The translations under genes were made by a program, and so were the position numbers. Below, in pieces: positions 44,455 to 55,650 of a stretch of DNA of 64,000 nucleotides (its first letter is position 1; every line of letters begins with the position of its first letter). The notes under the pieces are model-generated. The model saw nothing but the letters and a program-made list of their open reading frames with translations. It was not told where the DNA came from and did no database searches. The DNA is from Anodontia alba (taxonomy: Eukaryota > Mollusca > Bivalvia > Lucinida > Lucinidae), in assembly GCA_964016985.1 (NCBI GenBank), contig OZ024823.1, positions 66,360,514 through 66,424,513 on the forward strand, given 5' to 3'.

Positions 44455-46140
44455 TATATATTATCTCCCCTAGACAACTCGACCCACACTAAGACAACTC
44501 GTCCCATTAAAGGGGACACTGACTGTGTAGACCCAGATAAGACGCCGCAAAAAACGGCGCCTGGTCTGGCTCTACACTGTTTGCACTGGTTCAAAAATTT
44601 CTACAAAACGGGATCATAATACAAAATTAACCAGACACCCCTTCTATAGGAAATGGACCTATTCAAAGAATTGAGGTAAAAGAGTCCTCGGCATAAATGG
44701 GCTAATGGACCTTAACCTATTTATGTCAAAAGGACCCTACTACCTAAACGCTTTGGACAGCTTCATTCCCTATATATGGGGTGTTTAATTATTATCACCA
44801 AGTTTTGTAGGCGTTCCTGAATTTTATGCAAACAGTGTAGACCTTGATCAGACGCCGCGTCATACCGCGTCCAATCTGGGTCTATACTGTGTGCCATGCA
44901 TAGGGGTGGGGTTATGCAGGGTACTCTGAATTTTGCCTGTTACATAGGCTAAGAATTCATTATTTTTGTATTTAGAATTTTGACAGATAGATTAACATAC
45001 AGACAGAGAGATAGACAGACAGACAGGAGTCTTCTCGGCATAAAGGGGCTAATGGAAACATTACCGATTTATGGTGTGTGGACTCTTCTACCTAAACTCT
45101 TTGCACACGTTCATTCCCTATAAGGGGGTGTCTGATTTGTTTTACTGATTTCAATATTATGTGGGAATCTCATAATTTTATGTCAACAGTGTAGACCCTG
45201 ATCTGATGCGGCGTCATACCGCGTCTGATCTGGGTCTATAATGTTCGCCACTATTGAGTGGGGTGTGTGTGGGTTTGTTAGTGGAGGGAAGAGGATGGAG
45301 GGTGCTCTGAATTACTTATGCTAGGAATATATTTTGGATTTAAAATTTCGATAGACATACATGTACAGACAGAGTTCTCTCGGCATAAATGGGCTAATGG
45401 GAACTACCCATCTACATGTATGCCGAGTGGGCTCTTCTACATTTATAAACTCTACATGGGGAACGGACAATAGCCCACTGCTAGACATGTAGGCATAAAC
45501 AGATTCGTTGCCTATATGTACAGTATATAGGAGGTGTATGGTTACTTTTTTATTATTACCATGTTTTGTAGAAATTTCTGAATTTAATGCAAACAGTGTA
45601 GACCCTGATCAGACGCCGCGTCTATACAGTTTGCCAAACATGTGGATGGGGTCGGGGTGGGGAGAGGGTACTCTAAATCTCTAAACTTTGCCTGTCAATA
45701 GGCTAGGAATATTTTCTTTGTTGGATTTAGAATTTTGGTTTTTACTGTTTTTGATGGAATTTGCAAAAGAAAGAGGCTATTTTGGGGTACATGTATTAGT
45801 CATTAGCATGTTTTTTTTTTTTTCCTACACCCACTCAACATGCAGGCATAAACAGACTCATTGCCTACATGTATACAGGGGTGTATGGTTATTTTTTTAT
45901 TATTAACACGTTTTGTAGAAATTTCTTAATTTTATGCAAACAGTGTAGACCCTGAACAAACGCCGCGTGTATACAGTTTGCCAAACACGTGGATGGAGTG
46001 GGGGTGGGGGAGTATACTCTAAACTTTGCCTGTCAGTAGGCTAGGAATATTTTCTTCTTTGGATTTTGAATTTTGGTTTTTACTGATTTTGATGGGATTT
46101 TCGAAAGAAAAAGGCTATTTTTTGGGTACTAATCATTTGC
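44455..46140. repeat. ~345-400 bp tandem array with GATCAGACGCC hairpins (intron 2 of BEN gene)
   Basis: Four to five diverged units carry 'cggcataaa.gggctaatgg', 'cattccctatat..gggtgt', 'cacgttttgtagaaatttctgaatttta' and the hairpin 'gcaaacagtgtagaccctga..cagacgccgcg' near 44512, 44827, 45182, 45590 and 45935. Confidence 0.8.
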
Positions 46141-46143
46141 ATG

Positions 46144-46144
46144 T

Positions 46145-46207
<63 letters not shown>

Positions 46208-46263
46208 TTTTGTTTTGTGTGTGGGGGGAGGGGGGGGGGAGGGGGTGTAGGGGGGGGGGGGGG
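46144..46263. repeat. (TTTA)n followed by G-rich tract
   Basis: About 16 TTTA units, then a G-rich stretch ending in a run of at least 13 G. Reading frames here are artefacts. Confidence 0.9.
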
Positions 46264-46884
46264 TGTCACTTTCTAAATTTATTTTTTTTTTTGTTCTTTT
46301 TTATCTATTAAAATTCTATAGTGTTTTAAGCACAATATAGCAGAACCAACAAATCATCCGCATTATCAAAGACAACAAGAGAGTCAAAAATAATAAATAT
46401 TAAAATATAGCAGTTATTTCCCCTATATAAACTTGTATTTTGTGCAAATTATGGAAAATATTGAATACCTTGTGAACCCCACTTTCTAAAGTGGATTTTA
46501 GAGGGTGTTCATTCCATACTTATAACATACAGTAGCAAATGCTCAGGCGCCTCCGCAGGCTCGACTAAGCTGTTGCTGGTAGGTTCATGCGAGTTGGAAC
46601 CCTTTTTTCATGATCAAACTTAAAAGATATGTTCGATGTAATATACATGATCGTGTCAACGTGTCAAAAAGCCCCATTTTCTATCATGTGAACGTGTATA
46701 TTGTGCACGTAACTGTGCGTATACACGACGTGTCATGTGTCAACGAAATACCCTGATCAGACGCTATACACAAGTGTCAGCCTGAAATCCTTTCTATATA
46801 TACCCTGTCTCCTTCATAATCTACATGTTGTAAAATAATTTTGATTTAGAAGTATTAAAACGGCCTTCTTCTTTGGAGAGCATA

Positions 46885-48012
46885 ATGAAAAGTGATAATA
46901 AAACAAAACTAGACGTTGTAGCGTTATACAAGTCTGGTTTTGGAGTTGCCAAAATTATGAAACAACTTAATGCTAATGGTAAAAATGTTACAAGACAGTT
47001 TGTTAGGTATTGGATAGGAAAATATGAATCTGGATTATTTGATATCGGCCTGGTACCAGACCGAAATGCACGAAAGCACGTTTTAGCACAGAGGGATATT
47101 GACGTTATAAATAGTGTTATGGAATCAGACCCAAATGTTTCTAGCAGAGACATTCATACAACCTTAAAAAGGGACGGGTCAACGATCAGCTTAGCTACTA
47201 CAAAACGCGCAATAGAAACAGCTGGATACACCAACAGCAATCCACGTTATGGGCAAATGGTCAGCGAAAGGAACTGCATTTTGCGAACTGATTTTTGTAA
47301 TGAGCTGATCAGCAACAATGACACATTTAGTGATGTGATTTTTTCAGACGAATCTACTATACAGCTTCATTCCAACAAGTGCCAAAGTTACAGACCCAAG
47401 AATTCAGTAAATAAATGCCTGCCCAGACCCAAGCATCCTCTGAAAATGCATGTGTGGGCAGGAATTAGCAGACGAGGACCAACGCCTATAACAATTTTCG
47501 ACGGAATTATGGACAGCACATTTTATACCGAAAATATCTTGAGAGATAATCTTGTGCCATTTATTCGCCAGAATTTCCCCGACGGTCACAGGTTCCAGCA
47601 AGATAATGACCCAAAGCACAGGTCTTTAATGGCACAAAACTTTCTTCGTGAAAATAATATCAATTATCCCAAATGGCCCGCCCAGTCTCCAGACCTTAAC
47701 CCAATTGAAATGGTATGGCATCAGTTAAAGTGTTTTGTCGCAAAGATGGAACCGCGCACGAAGGAGGGCCTGATAGATTGTATAGAGAGATTCTGGTCAT
47801 CAGTTATGACAGTGGAACTATGTAACCAGTATATTGACCACCTTTTCAAGGTTGTCCCTGTGTGTTTTAGGTTGAAGGGTGCTGCAACCGGTGATCTTCC
47901 AAACAGATTATTTTCAGAAAGTTCTGCAGGCAAAAGTATAACATATTTCGAAAACCTACTGACTGACAGTGAAAAAGTTCGTAAGAAAGCCGAAAGCTTA
48001 AACCTGGTGTAA
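46885..48012 (+). CDS. Tc1-like DD34E transposase, intact
   Basis: A 375-residue frame from ATG at 46885; the frame is open back to 46834 without an earlier ATG. The N-terminal ~115 residues form two helix-turn-helix modules (VVALYKSGFGVAKIMKQL; SSRDIHTTL). The catalytic triad is D155 (FSDES), D240 (FQQDNDPKH) and E275 (SPDLNPIEMVW), with exactly 34 residues between the last two, the Tc1 spacing. The enzyme cuts and reinserts transposon ends at TA. It is longer than most Tc1 proteins (about 340) because of a C-terminal extension (ATGDLPNRLF to the end). No inverted repeats were found close by, so the nearest candidate ends are those of the 21-kb unit. It sits inside intron 2 of the BEN gene, opposite strand. 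A splice acceptor at 46848-46849 may join it to an upstream non-coding exon. Confidence 0.95.
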   Translation: MKSDNKTKLDVVALYKSGFGVAKIMKQLNANGKNVTRQFVRYWIGKYESGLFDIGLVPDRNARKHVLAQRDIDVINSVMESDPNVSSRDIHTTLKRDGSTISLATTKRAIETAGYTNSNPRYGQMVSERNCILRTDFCNELISNNDTFSDVIFSDESTIQLHSNKCQSYRPKNSVNKCLPRPKHPLKMHVWAGISRRGPTPITIFDGIMDSTFYTENILRDNLVPFIRQNFPDGHRFQQDNDPKHRSLMAQNFLRENNINYPKWPAQSPDLNPIEMVWHQLKCFVAKMEPRTKEGLIDCIERFWSSVMTVELCNQYIDHLFKVVPVCFRLKGAATGDLPNRLFSESSAGKSITYFENLLTDSEKVRKKAESLNLV

Positions 48013-48107
48013 ATGTTGCTATTTTAGCCGCGGCGTTATAATAAAGACATCCATGTGAATTACATAGCTCTAGTTAAGGCGTTTTCTTCAATCCAAAAGT
48101 TTTGATA

Positions 48108-48225
48108 TTTTTCTTATTTCTCCATGGAAACGTATGTTGTAGGTACTCATTAGAAGCACTTCGCCGAGGCGCTTCTAATTAGTACCCACAACATATGTTT
48201 TCGTGGAGAAATGAGAAAACTATTA
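48108..48225. repeat. PalM centre, partial copy
   Basis: The central palindrome (gtaggtactcattagaagc.. against ..gcttctaattagtaccca) is flanked by 'cttatttctccatgg' and 'gagaaatgagaaaa'. The outer arms are missing. Confidence 0.7.
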
Positions 48226-48258
48226 ACCTGATACCCACTCTTATCTAGACCTATGGAA

Positions 48259-48500
48259 TTAACCCTTAAAGCGCCATTCACAACTATTGTCGTCTGCTTT
48301 GTCTTCAGCCAGTTACTTTAAAAGTCATTTCTGCAAACAGTGCGGACCCAGATCAAACTGCTCCTTTCGGGGCAGTCTGATCTGGGTCCACACTGTTTGT
48401 CTGTATGCAAAAATAAGTTTGGAAAGTTTGGAAGAATATTCAGCAGACGACATAAACAGACATTTTCAGATGCAGGTTTTCTTGGGGCTTTAAGGGTTAA
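48259..48500. mobile_element. TTAA-flanked MITE (TTAACCCTTAAAGC type), complete
   Basis: TTAACCCTTAAAGCGCC at the left and the inverse of TTAACCCTTAAAGCCCC at the right, 242 bp, piggyBac-like target. The centre is a GATCAGACGCC-family hairpin (gcggacccagatca against tgatctgggtcca), so two repeat families are combined in one element. Confidence 0.82.
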
Positions 48501-48597
48501 TATTTTTTTTCTTAGTTCTAAGTGAATCTTCGTCGCGTAACAGTTGATTTACATCTAACTGTAATGAGCACCCCTCTAAACCCCTTCTTTTTCATTC

Positions 48598-48863
48598 ATT
48601 TAGAAAGCATATCTACATAATTTTGACCCGCTTAAACCCCACTTTTATATAGTAAAACTGTGGTTTACAGGGGTATACATATTTTTCTTATTTCTGCTGA
48701 AAAACAGATAGTAGGTACTCGTTAGAACCGCCTCGCCGTGGCAGTTCTAACGAGTACCCACAATGTTTTGAGCAGAACTCTGAACAGTATCAATTTTTTA
48801 TCTGAAAATATTCATTTTTTGATGGTAAAATGTTTTCACTTGAAGAGGCTGGTTTTCGTAATG
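48598..48863 (+). mobile_element. PalM, copy
   Basis: Blocks 'taattttgacccgcttaaacc', 'ggtttacaggggtata', the central palindrome (ggtactcgttagaaccgcc..) and 'ggttttcgtaatg' occur in the standard order. Confidence 0.75.
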
Positions 48864-48938
48864 TACACAAAATTGTGGTTTATAGGGGATATTCATTATT
48901 TCCTATAATTAAGCTCAAAAACATGGATTGTTACTTAC

Positions 48939-49145
48939 CCTGCGCTTAGTAGGAGGTTTCTGTGTCTGATTATTGGCCTTTGGTTGAACAAGCTGTCTCT
49001 CTGTCTCTAATGGTGGCTGTGGTTCTTGTGTGCGTCTCACCAGAAGTTCTTTCATTTCTGTCTCAGTCCCAGATGCGATAATTTCCGCATCCGCGATTTG
49101 CCTTGGTCTCCCCCACTGGACGCTGTACGACTGACCGACAAGGAT
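48939..49145 (-). CDS. BEN-domain protein, exon 2
   Basis: The exon encodes residues 40-108 (starts ILVGQSYSVQWGRPRQIADA, ends TQKPPTKRR). The acceptor is ttacttctgtctag and the donor GTAAGT; both boundaries are in phase 0 and the frame is open. With the end of exon 1 it forms a short beta-rich segment (YFLVRYHEDGKFQV, then SYSVQWGRPRQIADAEIIASG). This resembles the small barrel-like N-terminal module often seen ahead of BEN domains in invertebrate proteins; the likeness is an inference. The second half is basic and Q/P-rich. Confidence 0.78.
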
Positions 49146-49221
49146 CTAGACAGAAGTAAATGATACCCGGGTTAAGTGTTGATATTTCAAATTACTGGGC
49201 CAAGTGGTTTTGGTAGAAATT

Positions 49222-49498
49222 CATCACGAAAACATCTATATAATTTTGACCCCCTTCAACCCCACTTTTATAAAGTAAAATTGGGGTTTACAGGGGTATG
49301 CATTATATTTTTCTTATTTCTGCTCAAAAACATAGATTGTGGGTACTCGTTAGAACCGCCTTGGTGAGGCGGTTCTAACGAGTATCCACAATCTGTTTTG
49401 TGCAGAAATATGAAAAACCTCAGAATTTTTTATCTGAAAATGTTCGATTTTTGGTGGTAAAATTTTCAGAATATTTGAATAGGCATGTTTTTGTAATG
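49222..49498 (+). mobile_element. PalM, full copy
   Basis: Runs from 'catcacgaaaaca' to 'aggcatgtttttgtaatg', with a central palindrome of about 74 bp ('atagattgtgggtactcg' against its complement). Confidence 0.82.
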
Positions 49499-49959
49499 TG
49501 GTTGTGATCGTACTAGTGGATTCTGGTGAATTTTTTGTCGTATTTTTGTTTATTTGTTAGGATTTTCCCGTTACATACGCAAGTGTCTTTAAGAAAAAAG
49601 AAATAATTTCATGTCTACTGTGAATTATCGTCGAATAACGCATGTTGTTAGAGGACCGATTGTGAAATATAAGCCGGAGTGAATTAATATTCGCATCTGC
49701 CTAATAACAACATCCGTTTTTCGACTATAATTCACAGTAAAGAAATTATTTCGATTCTAACATGATGCTTTAAGAAAAATGTGACATCTTTGGAGACGTT
49801 TTAAAGCACTCTTTTGCCTCGGACGTCAAAAGTAGTACATTTTTACATGCGACGTCATCAAACGCACTCTTTTGCACGCACTACGTGGACGATGTGATTT
49901 TGACCGCAGACATTTCAGTTAGTTTCTATTGGAAAAAAGTTAACGTCACGTTAGACTAT

Positions 49960-50522
49960 CATCATATAAATTTGACCACCCTTAAACCCCACTTTTATAG
50001 TTAAATTGAAGTTTACAGGGATATGCATTATTTTCCTTATTTCTGCTCAGAAAGATTTTGGGTACTTGTTAGAACTGCCTCAGCGAGGCGGTTCTAACGC
50101 GTATCTACAATCTATGTTTTGAGCAGAAATATGAAAAAAATATCAGAATCTTAAAAATTTCAGTTTTTGGTGGTGAATTTTCAATAAATTTATTGTTTTC
50201 GTAATCATTACGAAAACACGCCTATACAAATATACTGAAAATTTTGCCACCAAAAAATGAATTTTTTTCAGATAAAAAATTCTGATATTTTTCATATTTC
50301 TGCTCAAAAACATAGATTGTGGATACTCTTTAAAACCGCCTCACTCAAAAACATAGATTGTGGATACTCGTTAGAACCGCCTCGTGAGGCTGTTATAACG
50401 AGTATCCACAATCTAAGTTTTGAGCAGAAATAAGAAAAATAATGTATACCCCTGTAAACCCCAGTTTTAATATAAAAATGGGGTTTGAGGGGTCAACATC
50501 ATATAGGCATGTTTTCGTGATG
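49960..50522. mobile_element. Two PalM copies, tail to tail
   Basis: A forward copy (49960-50206) is followed directly by a reverse copy (50206-50522), sharing the junction 'gttttcgtaatcattacgaaaac'-type palindrome. The second has its half-palindrome duplicated (50300-50342 and 50343-50420). Confidence 0.78.
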
Positions 50523-50789
50523 ATGATGTATTGAAATGCACTAGCGTATGTAACGCGACATCCGATTGGATAATTAAAAAAAAAAAAATGACGGGATATT
50601 CTGCGATTAATACCGTGGCTTTTTTAACGGCTGGCATTTGTTGTACAAGTAGTGTAACAAAAAAAAATGTGGTGCTGAAGATTCGCCATCAAGAGTATAT
50701 GTTTAGAATGTTTTGGTTTTTTTTCGAACATGCATAGCAACTGATAAGATGGGTATTTGGTGGGACATGTAAGTTAGGAATAATTTTCC

Positions 50790-51405
50790 TTTCTTCTCCA
50801 TATGAATCTCCGTTGTGGGAGTTCATTAGAAACGCTTCGCCGAGGCGATTATAATAATAACCACGTGTTTTTATCCACATAAATATATGGTATGGATGTG
50901 CATAAGAACCGCCTCTCCTCGCCTCGGAGAGGCGGTTCAGAGGCGATGTGATTCTAATGAATACCCAAAACGCATATTTTTCGGAGAATTCACAAATAAA
51001 AAATTATCCATCAAATATCAAATTATCCATCAAATATCACAAACCAACTATCTTATCTGTTCGTATAAAAATTCTTTCCAGGCGCCATGAAAGAAAACAG
51101 TAGACTGTACATAGAGGAATAGTATATGTCTGTTATGTTTTAAATGCATGTTTTTTATTGTTTTATTACGGCATGTGTGTCTAATTCTCCTAATTTAACG
51201 GAATTAAAACATTTTTGGAGCTTACTGTATAATTCATTTGTCATTAAAAAAAATCCATCTAGATAATAATATCGTGATCACTTAAACTTGGATTGTAGGA
51301 ACACGTTTAAACCGCCGCCTAACCAACGGTTCTAGCGAGAAAAGATGGTTGCTTGCTAGAATGGTTCCGGTGAGACGGCTCTAACGAGAACCACAATCTT
51401 TGTTT
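50790..51405. repeat. Solo PalM central palindromes, three diverged copies
   Basis: Inverted repeats of 'gttcattagaa..cgcttcgcc', 'cataagaaccgcctc' and 'aacacgtttaaaccgcc' type lie near 50810, 50895 and 51295 without the standard outer arms. Confidence 0.6.
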
Positions 51406-51912
51406 GGAATATCATATTTTGATTAAATAAATGATTTTTTTTACACCTATGAAGGACTTCATTTGTCCAATTCACCGACTCTCTCTGACTTCTCTATTTA
51501 TTTAAAAAGCGCAACCGGTCTGCACAATTGATGTTTCTAAAAAAAAATCGCCAACGAAGACCTAGTCAGTCCGCAAATAGGTGCAGACTGATCTAAGTCT
51601 TCGCTGGGCGGTGTATACAGTGAACCTTCGTTACAATCCAATGGCAGCATGTGCTTGCTCCCAAAGATGCCGTTCAAATGAATTTGCTGTCCCGAAGAAG
51701 CAATAAAGAATAGAGGCAAGGAAATCTGATGATCACTGTTTTCTTTTCTCTACCAACTTAGGTGCTTGTAAGGGTCATTTAATACTTTCCGTATGTGAAC
51801 GCAGCATAGCATAAGTGACTGAAGCAATTAATTCAATGTTAAATTAAAAAAAAACAAAAACAATACATGTATTAAACAATACATGTATCAGTTACAATCC
51901 AATATGTATGTA

Positions 51913-52188
51913 TGTTTACGGCCCAGTCAACACACTGGGGTCATGTCGAGTGCGGTCAGTTTACCTAAGCAGGCTTAGCCCTCTAAGCGGTTTACCAGTA
52001 TTGTGCACATTCTTTCGCCAGAAACTGACAACTGCCCTTCTTGAATCAGCGGAAGGGAGAGAATGACTGCAGAAAATATTTCATGATCAATCTCCACGAA
52101 AGAATGTTGCCGCCCTCGGCAGGGATTGAACCCGCAACCTCCTGATCTTCAGTCGGACGGCACGTCCAACTGAGCCACCGAGGCCGGC
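51913..52188 (-). mobile_element. SINE-1, reverse orientation
   Basis: Reverse complement of the SINE-1 body and tRNA-like head (box B complement ggggattgaacc type, box A complement tccaactgagcca). The 3' tail is truncated at 'gtttacggcccagtc'. It is embedded in TATG microsatellite. Confidence 0.88.
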
Positions 52189-52189
52189 A

Positions 52190-52361
52190 TATGTATGTAT
52201 GTATGTATGTATGTATCCGTATGTAAGCGAAGAGAATGACTGCAGAAAATATTTCATGATCAATCTCCACGAAAGAATGTTGCCGCCCTCGGCGGGGATT
52301 GAACCCGCAACCTCCTGATCTTCAGTCGGACGGCACGTCCAACTGAGCCACCGAGGTCGGC

Positions 52362-52392
<31 letters not shown>

Positions 52393-52715
52393 TGTATCCG
52401 TATGTAAGCTCAGCATAAGTGTCAGAAGCAATCAAATCAATGTTAAAGAAAATAATAATAATAATAATAATAATAAACATGATACATTTATCAGTTACAA
52501 TCCGATATGTATGTATGTATGTGTGTTTGTATGTATGTAAGCGCAGCATAACCTTAGTGTCTGAAGCAATCAATTTAATGTTCAAGTTAAAAAAAAAACC
52601 ATCAGGTATATTTTTTTTTGTTACAATCCGATATCTGTATCTAATCTAACCTAATCTAATCTAATGTATTCTATTCTACGTATGTATGTATTTATGTATG
52701 TATGTATTTTTGTTA

Positions 52716-52746
<31 letters not shown>

Positions 52747-52956
52747 TGTATGTATGTATGTATGTATTTTTTTGTTACAATCCAATGTCTGTATCTAATC
52801 TAATCTAATCTAATGTGTTCTATTCTATGTATGTATGTATGTATGTATGTATTTTTGTTAATCCCTATTATATATGTATTTTTGTTAATCCCTATGTATA
52901 TATGTATGTATGTATTTTTGTTAATCCCTATGTATGTATGTATGTATGTATGTATG

Positions 52957-52985
<29 letters not shown>
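52190..52985. repeat. TATG/GTAT microsatellite field
   Basis: Runs of TATG lie near 52190-52218, 52363-52395, 52505-52540, 52679-52765 and 52828-52984, alternating with 'tttttgttaatccctat' and 'taatctaatctaatc' words and one ATT/AAT tract near 52448. It lies in intron 1 of the BEN gene. Confidence 0.9.
52231..52361 (-). mobile_element. SINE-1 5' part, duplicated with flanking microsatellite
   Basis: Contains only the head and first body segment, nearly identical to 52055-52188, and is followed by the same catatgtatg. It is a local duplication rather than a second transposition, since it lacks its own tail and target duplication. Confidence 0.8.
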
Positions 52986-52989
<4 letters not shown>

Positions 52990-53263
52990 CCTTGATATAA
53001 TGTGTGACATAGAGTAAAAAAATAAAATATCTAGGATATAATTATAAAAAAGGAAAATATTAGCTGCCGACTTTACGGTGGTAAACAGCGCTAATCGTCT
53101 TAGTTATTAGTGAATGTTCAAAATGTTTTCATGTTTGATGTTATTACATGTATAAGACTAATTGAAACTAAATACAAGCATTGATATTTAATGCGTGAAT
53201 TCGCATCATTAAGAAAACGCCTGTTCAAGTATCATAGTACAGAAAATTTCACATCCAAAAACT

Positions 53264-53641
53264 CATCACGAAAACATATCTATATAATTTCGACCCCCTC
53301 AAAACCCACTTTTATGTAGTAAAACTGGGGTTTACAGAGGTAAACATTATTTTTCTTATTTCTGCTCAAAAACATAGATTGTGGGTACTTGTTAGAACCG
53401 TCTCGGCGAGGCGGTTCTAACGAGCACCCACGATCTATGAGCAGAATTTTTTTTATATTTCTACTCAAAAACATAGATTGTGGGTACTCGTTAGAACCGC
53501 CTCGGCGAGGCGGTTCTAACGTGTACCCAAAATCTATGTTTTTGAGCAGAAATATGAAAAATATCAGAAATTTTATCTGAAAATTTTCAGTTTTTGGTGG
53601 TGAAATATTCAAAATATTTGAATAGGCGTGTTTTCGTAATG
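53264..53641 (+). mobile_element. PalM with two central palindromes
   Basis: Complete outer ends (catcacgaaaaca, taggcgtgttttcgtaatg). The centre holds two palindromes in tandem (53372-53440 and 53468-53545), the second nearly perfect around GCCTCGGCGAGGC. Confidence 0.83.
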
Positions 53642-53855
53642 GGAAATTTTTCCGATAAAAAATCTTTATTTTCATATTTTCTGCTCAAAACATAGATTGT
53701 GGGTACTCGTTAGAACCGCCTTGGGGATGCGCTTCTACCGAGTACCCTCAATCAATATTTTTGAGAAGAAGTAAGAAAACAGTGTACAGCCCTGTAAACA
53801 AAAGTTTTATTAAATAAAAGTCAAAATGTATATAGGCATGCTTAAGTGATGAGAA
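53642..53855 (-). mobile_element. PalM, partial reverse copy
   Basis: Starts at 'gggaaatttttccgataaaa', contains a diverged palindrome (gggtactcgttagaaccgcc to gcgcttctaccgagtaccc) and ends 'atataggcatgcttaagtgatg'. Confidence 0.7.
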
Positions 53856-54366
53856 AGTGGTTGATGAGTAGCAAGTTTGATCAAACTGTGTACCCTGGAT
53901 GCATCTGTTAATCCTTTACGTAAAAGAAAAACGGAAAAATGATAAAGGGTGCAGAAAAAAAAATCTTAATTAGGAAGATCGTTTAAAATTGGGGTTAAAT
54001 GGATCGTGTGTCTTCTGAAGTTGGGCCGAGTTGAATGGTTTCAAAGTTATTTCAACGTTGAAAGCCTGCTGGGTCATTATTGTAAATTTACATATATACT
54101 CCCAGCAACCACACAACGCCGTAAGATCGTCGTTACAACGTTGCTGCAATGTCGCGACGTTGCAGTAACGTGTTTGCTTGACAGATATGAGACGCGTCAC
54201 GAGAAATACTACGTCTGCCACTTCCGAACAACAACGGTGCAAATCAGCATGCGCATCCACGCAGTCTGACCAGTACCCTTGTGTTCGTTGCCTATATACC
54301 ACACAGCACTGCCCAGCATCTGTATCAAAAATTTCTATTTTCGTGACGGTGCTCATACAATATGAG

Positions 54367-54367
54367 T

Positions 54368-54410
<43 letters not shown>

Positions 54411-54425
54411 GAGAAAGAGAGAGAT
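54367..54425. repeat. (GA)n microsatellite
   Basis: AG dinucleotide run, 35 bp downstream of the exon 1 donor of the BEN gene (inside intron 1). Confidence 0.9.
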
Positions 54426-54460
54426 ATCGCGGGAAAACAGACTTAAATTAATGATATTAC

Positions 54461-54577
54461 CTCATCCTCCGCATGGTGGGTCTTGATCAGTCCCCTTCGT
54501 CTGACTTGGAATTTTCCGTCCTCATGATACCGAACTAAGAAATAACTGTCTTTTTTAAGCAACTGTCTTAAGGACAT
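54461..54577 (-). CDS. BEN-domain protein, exon 1 with start codon
   Basis: ATG at 54577 begins MSLRQLLKKDSYFLVRYHED; 39 codons end at GAG before a GTAATA donor, phase 0. Joined to exon 2 the frame stays open and gives a continuous beta-rich segment, which supports the model. Introns are about 5.3 kb (intron 1) and 4.5 kb (intron 2). No TATA box is obvious upstream. Confidence 0.75.
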
Positions 54578-54774
54578 CTTTTTGCACACTTATTAACACT
54601 GGTATAACTAAATCACAATATTTCACTTATCCAAATCCAAATCACGCGCGTACTCGGTAAGAATTATCACAAATGATAGTTTGATGGAAGAATGCAGCGT
54701 CTTTTATGTTCGCACTTTACAAATTACTACTACTCATTAAGAATGTGTTGTTGTTCAAGCAATTAGCAAGGACT

Positions 54775-55650
54775 TATTGTGAGCATAATTTGTGCCATTA
54801 TTTTAAAAAAATTACTAAACTTAGGTGTGAAGGAGACGAGACACCTGTTCAGTATTGTTCGTTCTAAATTGATTGGAAAACAATCATGTGCATCAAAAGA
54901 GTTGAAATATGGTCAAATTGTAATTAATGGTGTCATGTAGTCATAAAAGAATCTTTTGGAAGTTGTGCCGCCTGTCCCTGTATAATATTTGACCGCTTAA
55001 TTGTCTCCCATGTTTTGTTTGTTTGTTTTTTTGTTGTTGTTGTTTTTTTTCTTGTTTTTTTTCTATGCGTTTTTCTGTTTGTCAGCGAGACGTCTTTGCA
55101 AACTTTTGCCAGGATTTAATCACTATCGATTTTTCATAACTACGTGTGCACAAAATTTTTATTCGTCATTGGATCCAAAAAAAAAAAAAAATAATAATCA
55201 ATTTTTCCTGTTGTAAAAAGAAATCAAAATTATGCAGAAAACTGTAGGTAAGAAGAAGCTTATTTTCATCAACTTCCGCTTCTTCATTTTTATCTCAAAT
55301 TTTCACAATATTGTCGTGAAACTTCAGTAATTCAAATTTACTAAAGAAAATACACTTTATTATAGAAATTGCAATGGTCAGGTCAATATTGGTCGTAAAT
55401 TTACTTTCAGTGTTTATATTGAGCATAAGCTGTGCCATTATTTAAAACAAATTCTTCAACTTAGGTGTCTTACTTAATTGACTGGAAAACAATTAATTGC
55501 ATAAAAAGTTGAAACGTGGTCGACCTGTAATTATGGTCTTAAAAGAATTTTTTTGGAAGTTGTCTCGTCTGTCCGTTATAATATTTGACCGCTCAATTGT
55601 CTCCAATGCCATTTTTGTGTCCGTTTTTCTGTTTGTCCGCGATATGTCTG
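54775..55650. repeat. Direct duplication of ~230 bp, spaced 650 bp
   Basis: 'gagcataatttgtgccattatttta', 'ttaggtgt', 'attggaaaacaatca', 'ggaagttgt..cgcctgtcc' and 'ataatatttgaccgcttaattgtctcc' in 54775-55010 recur in the same order at 55425-55610. Confidence 0.7.

Noticed and set aside
46501..46570. Own inverted repeat for the Tc1-like transposase ('acagtagcaaatgctcagg')
   Set aside because: Only a short partial likeness to CAGTACGGCTCAGG, with no inverted partner downstream of 48012.
52815..53000. Tyr/Met/Cys/Val-rich frames (MYVCMYVC...)
   Set aside because: Direct translation of TATG microsatellite.
54178..54486. 102-residue plus-strand frame overlapping BEN exon 1
   Set aside because: It runs through a (GA)n tract, giving a REREREG run, and is antisense to a better-supported spliced exon.
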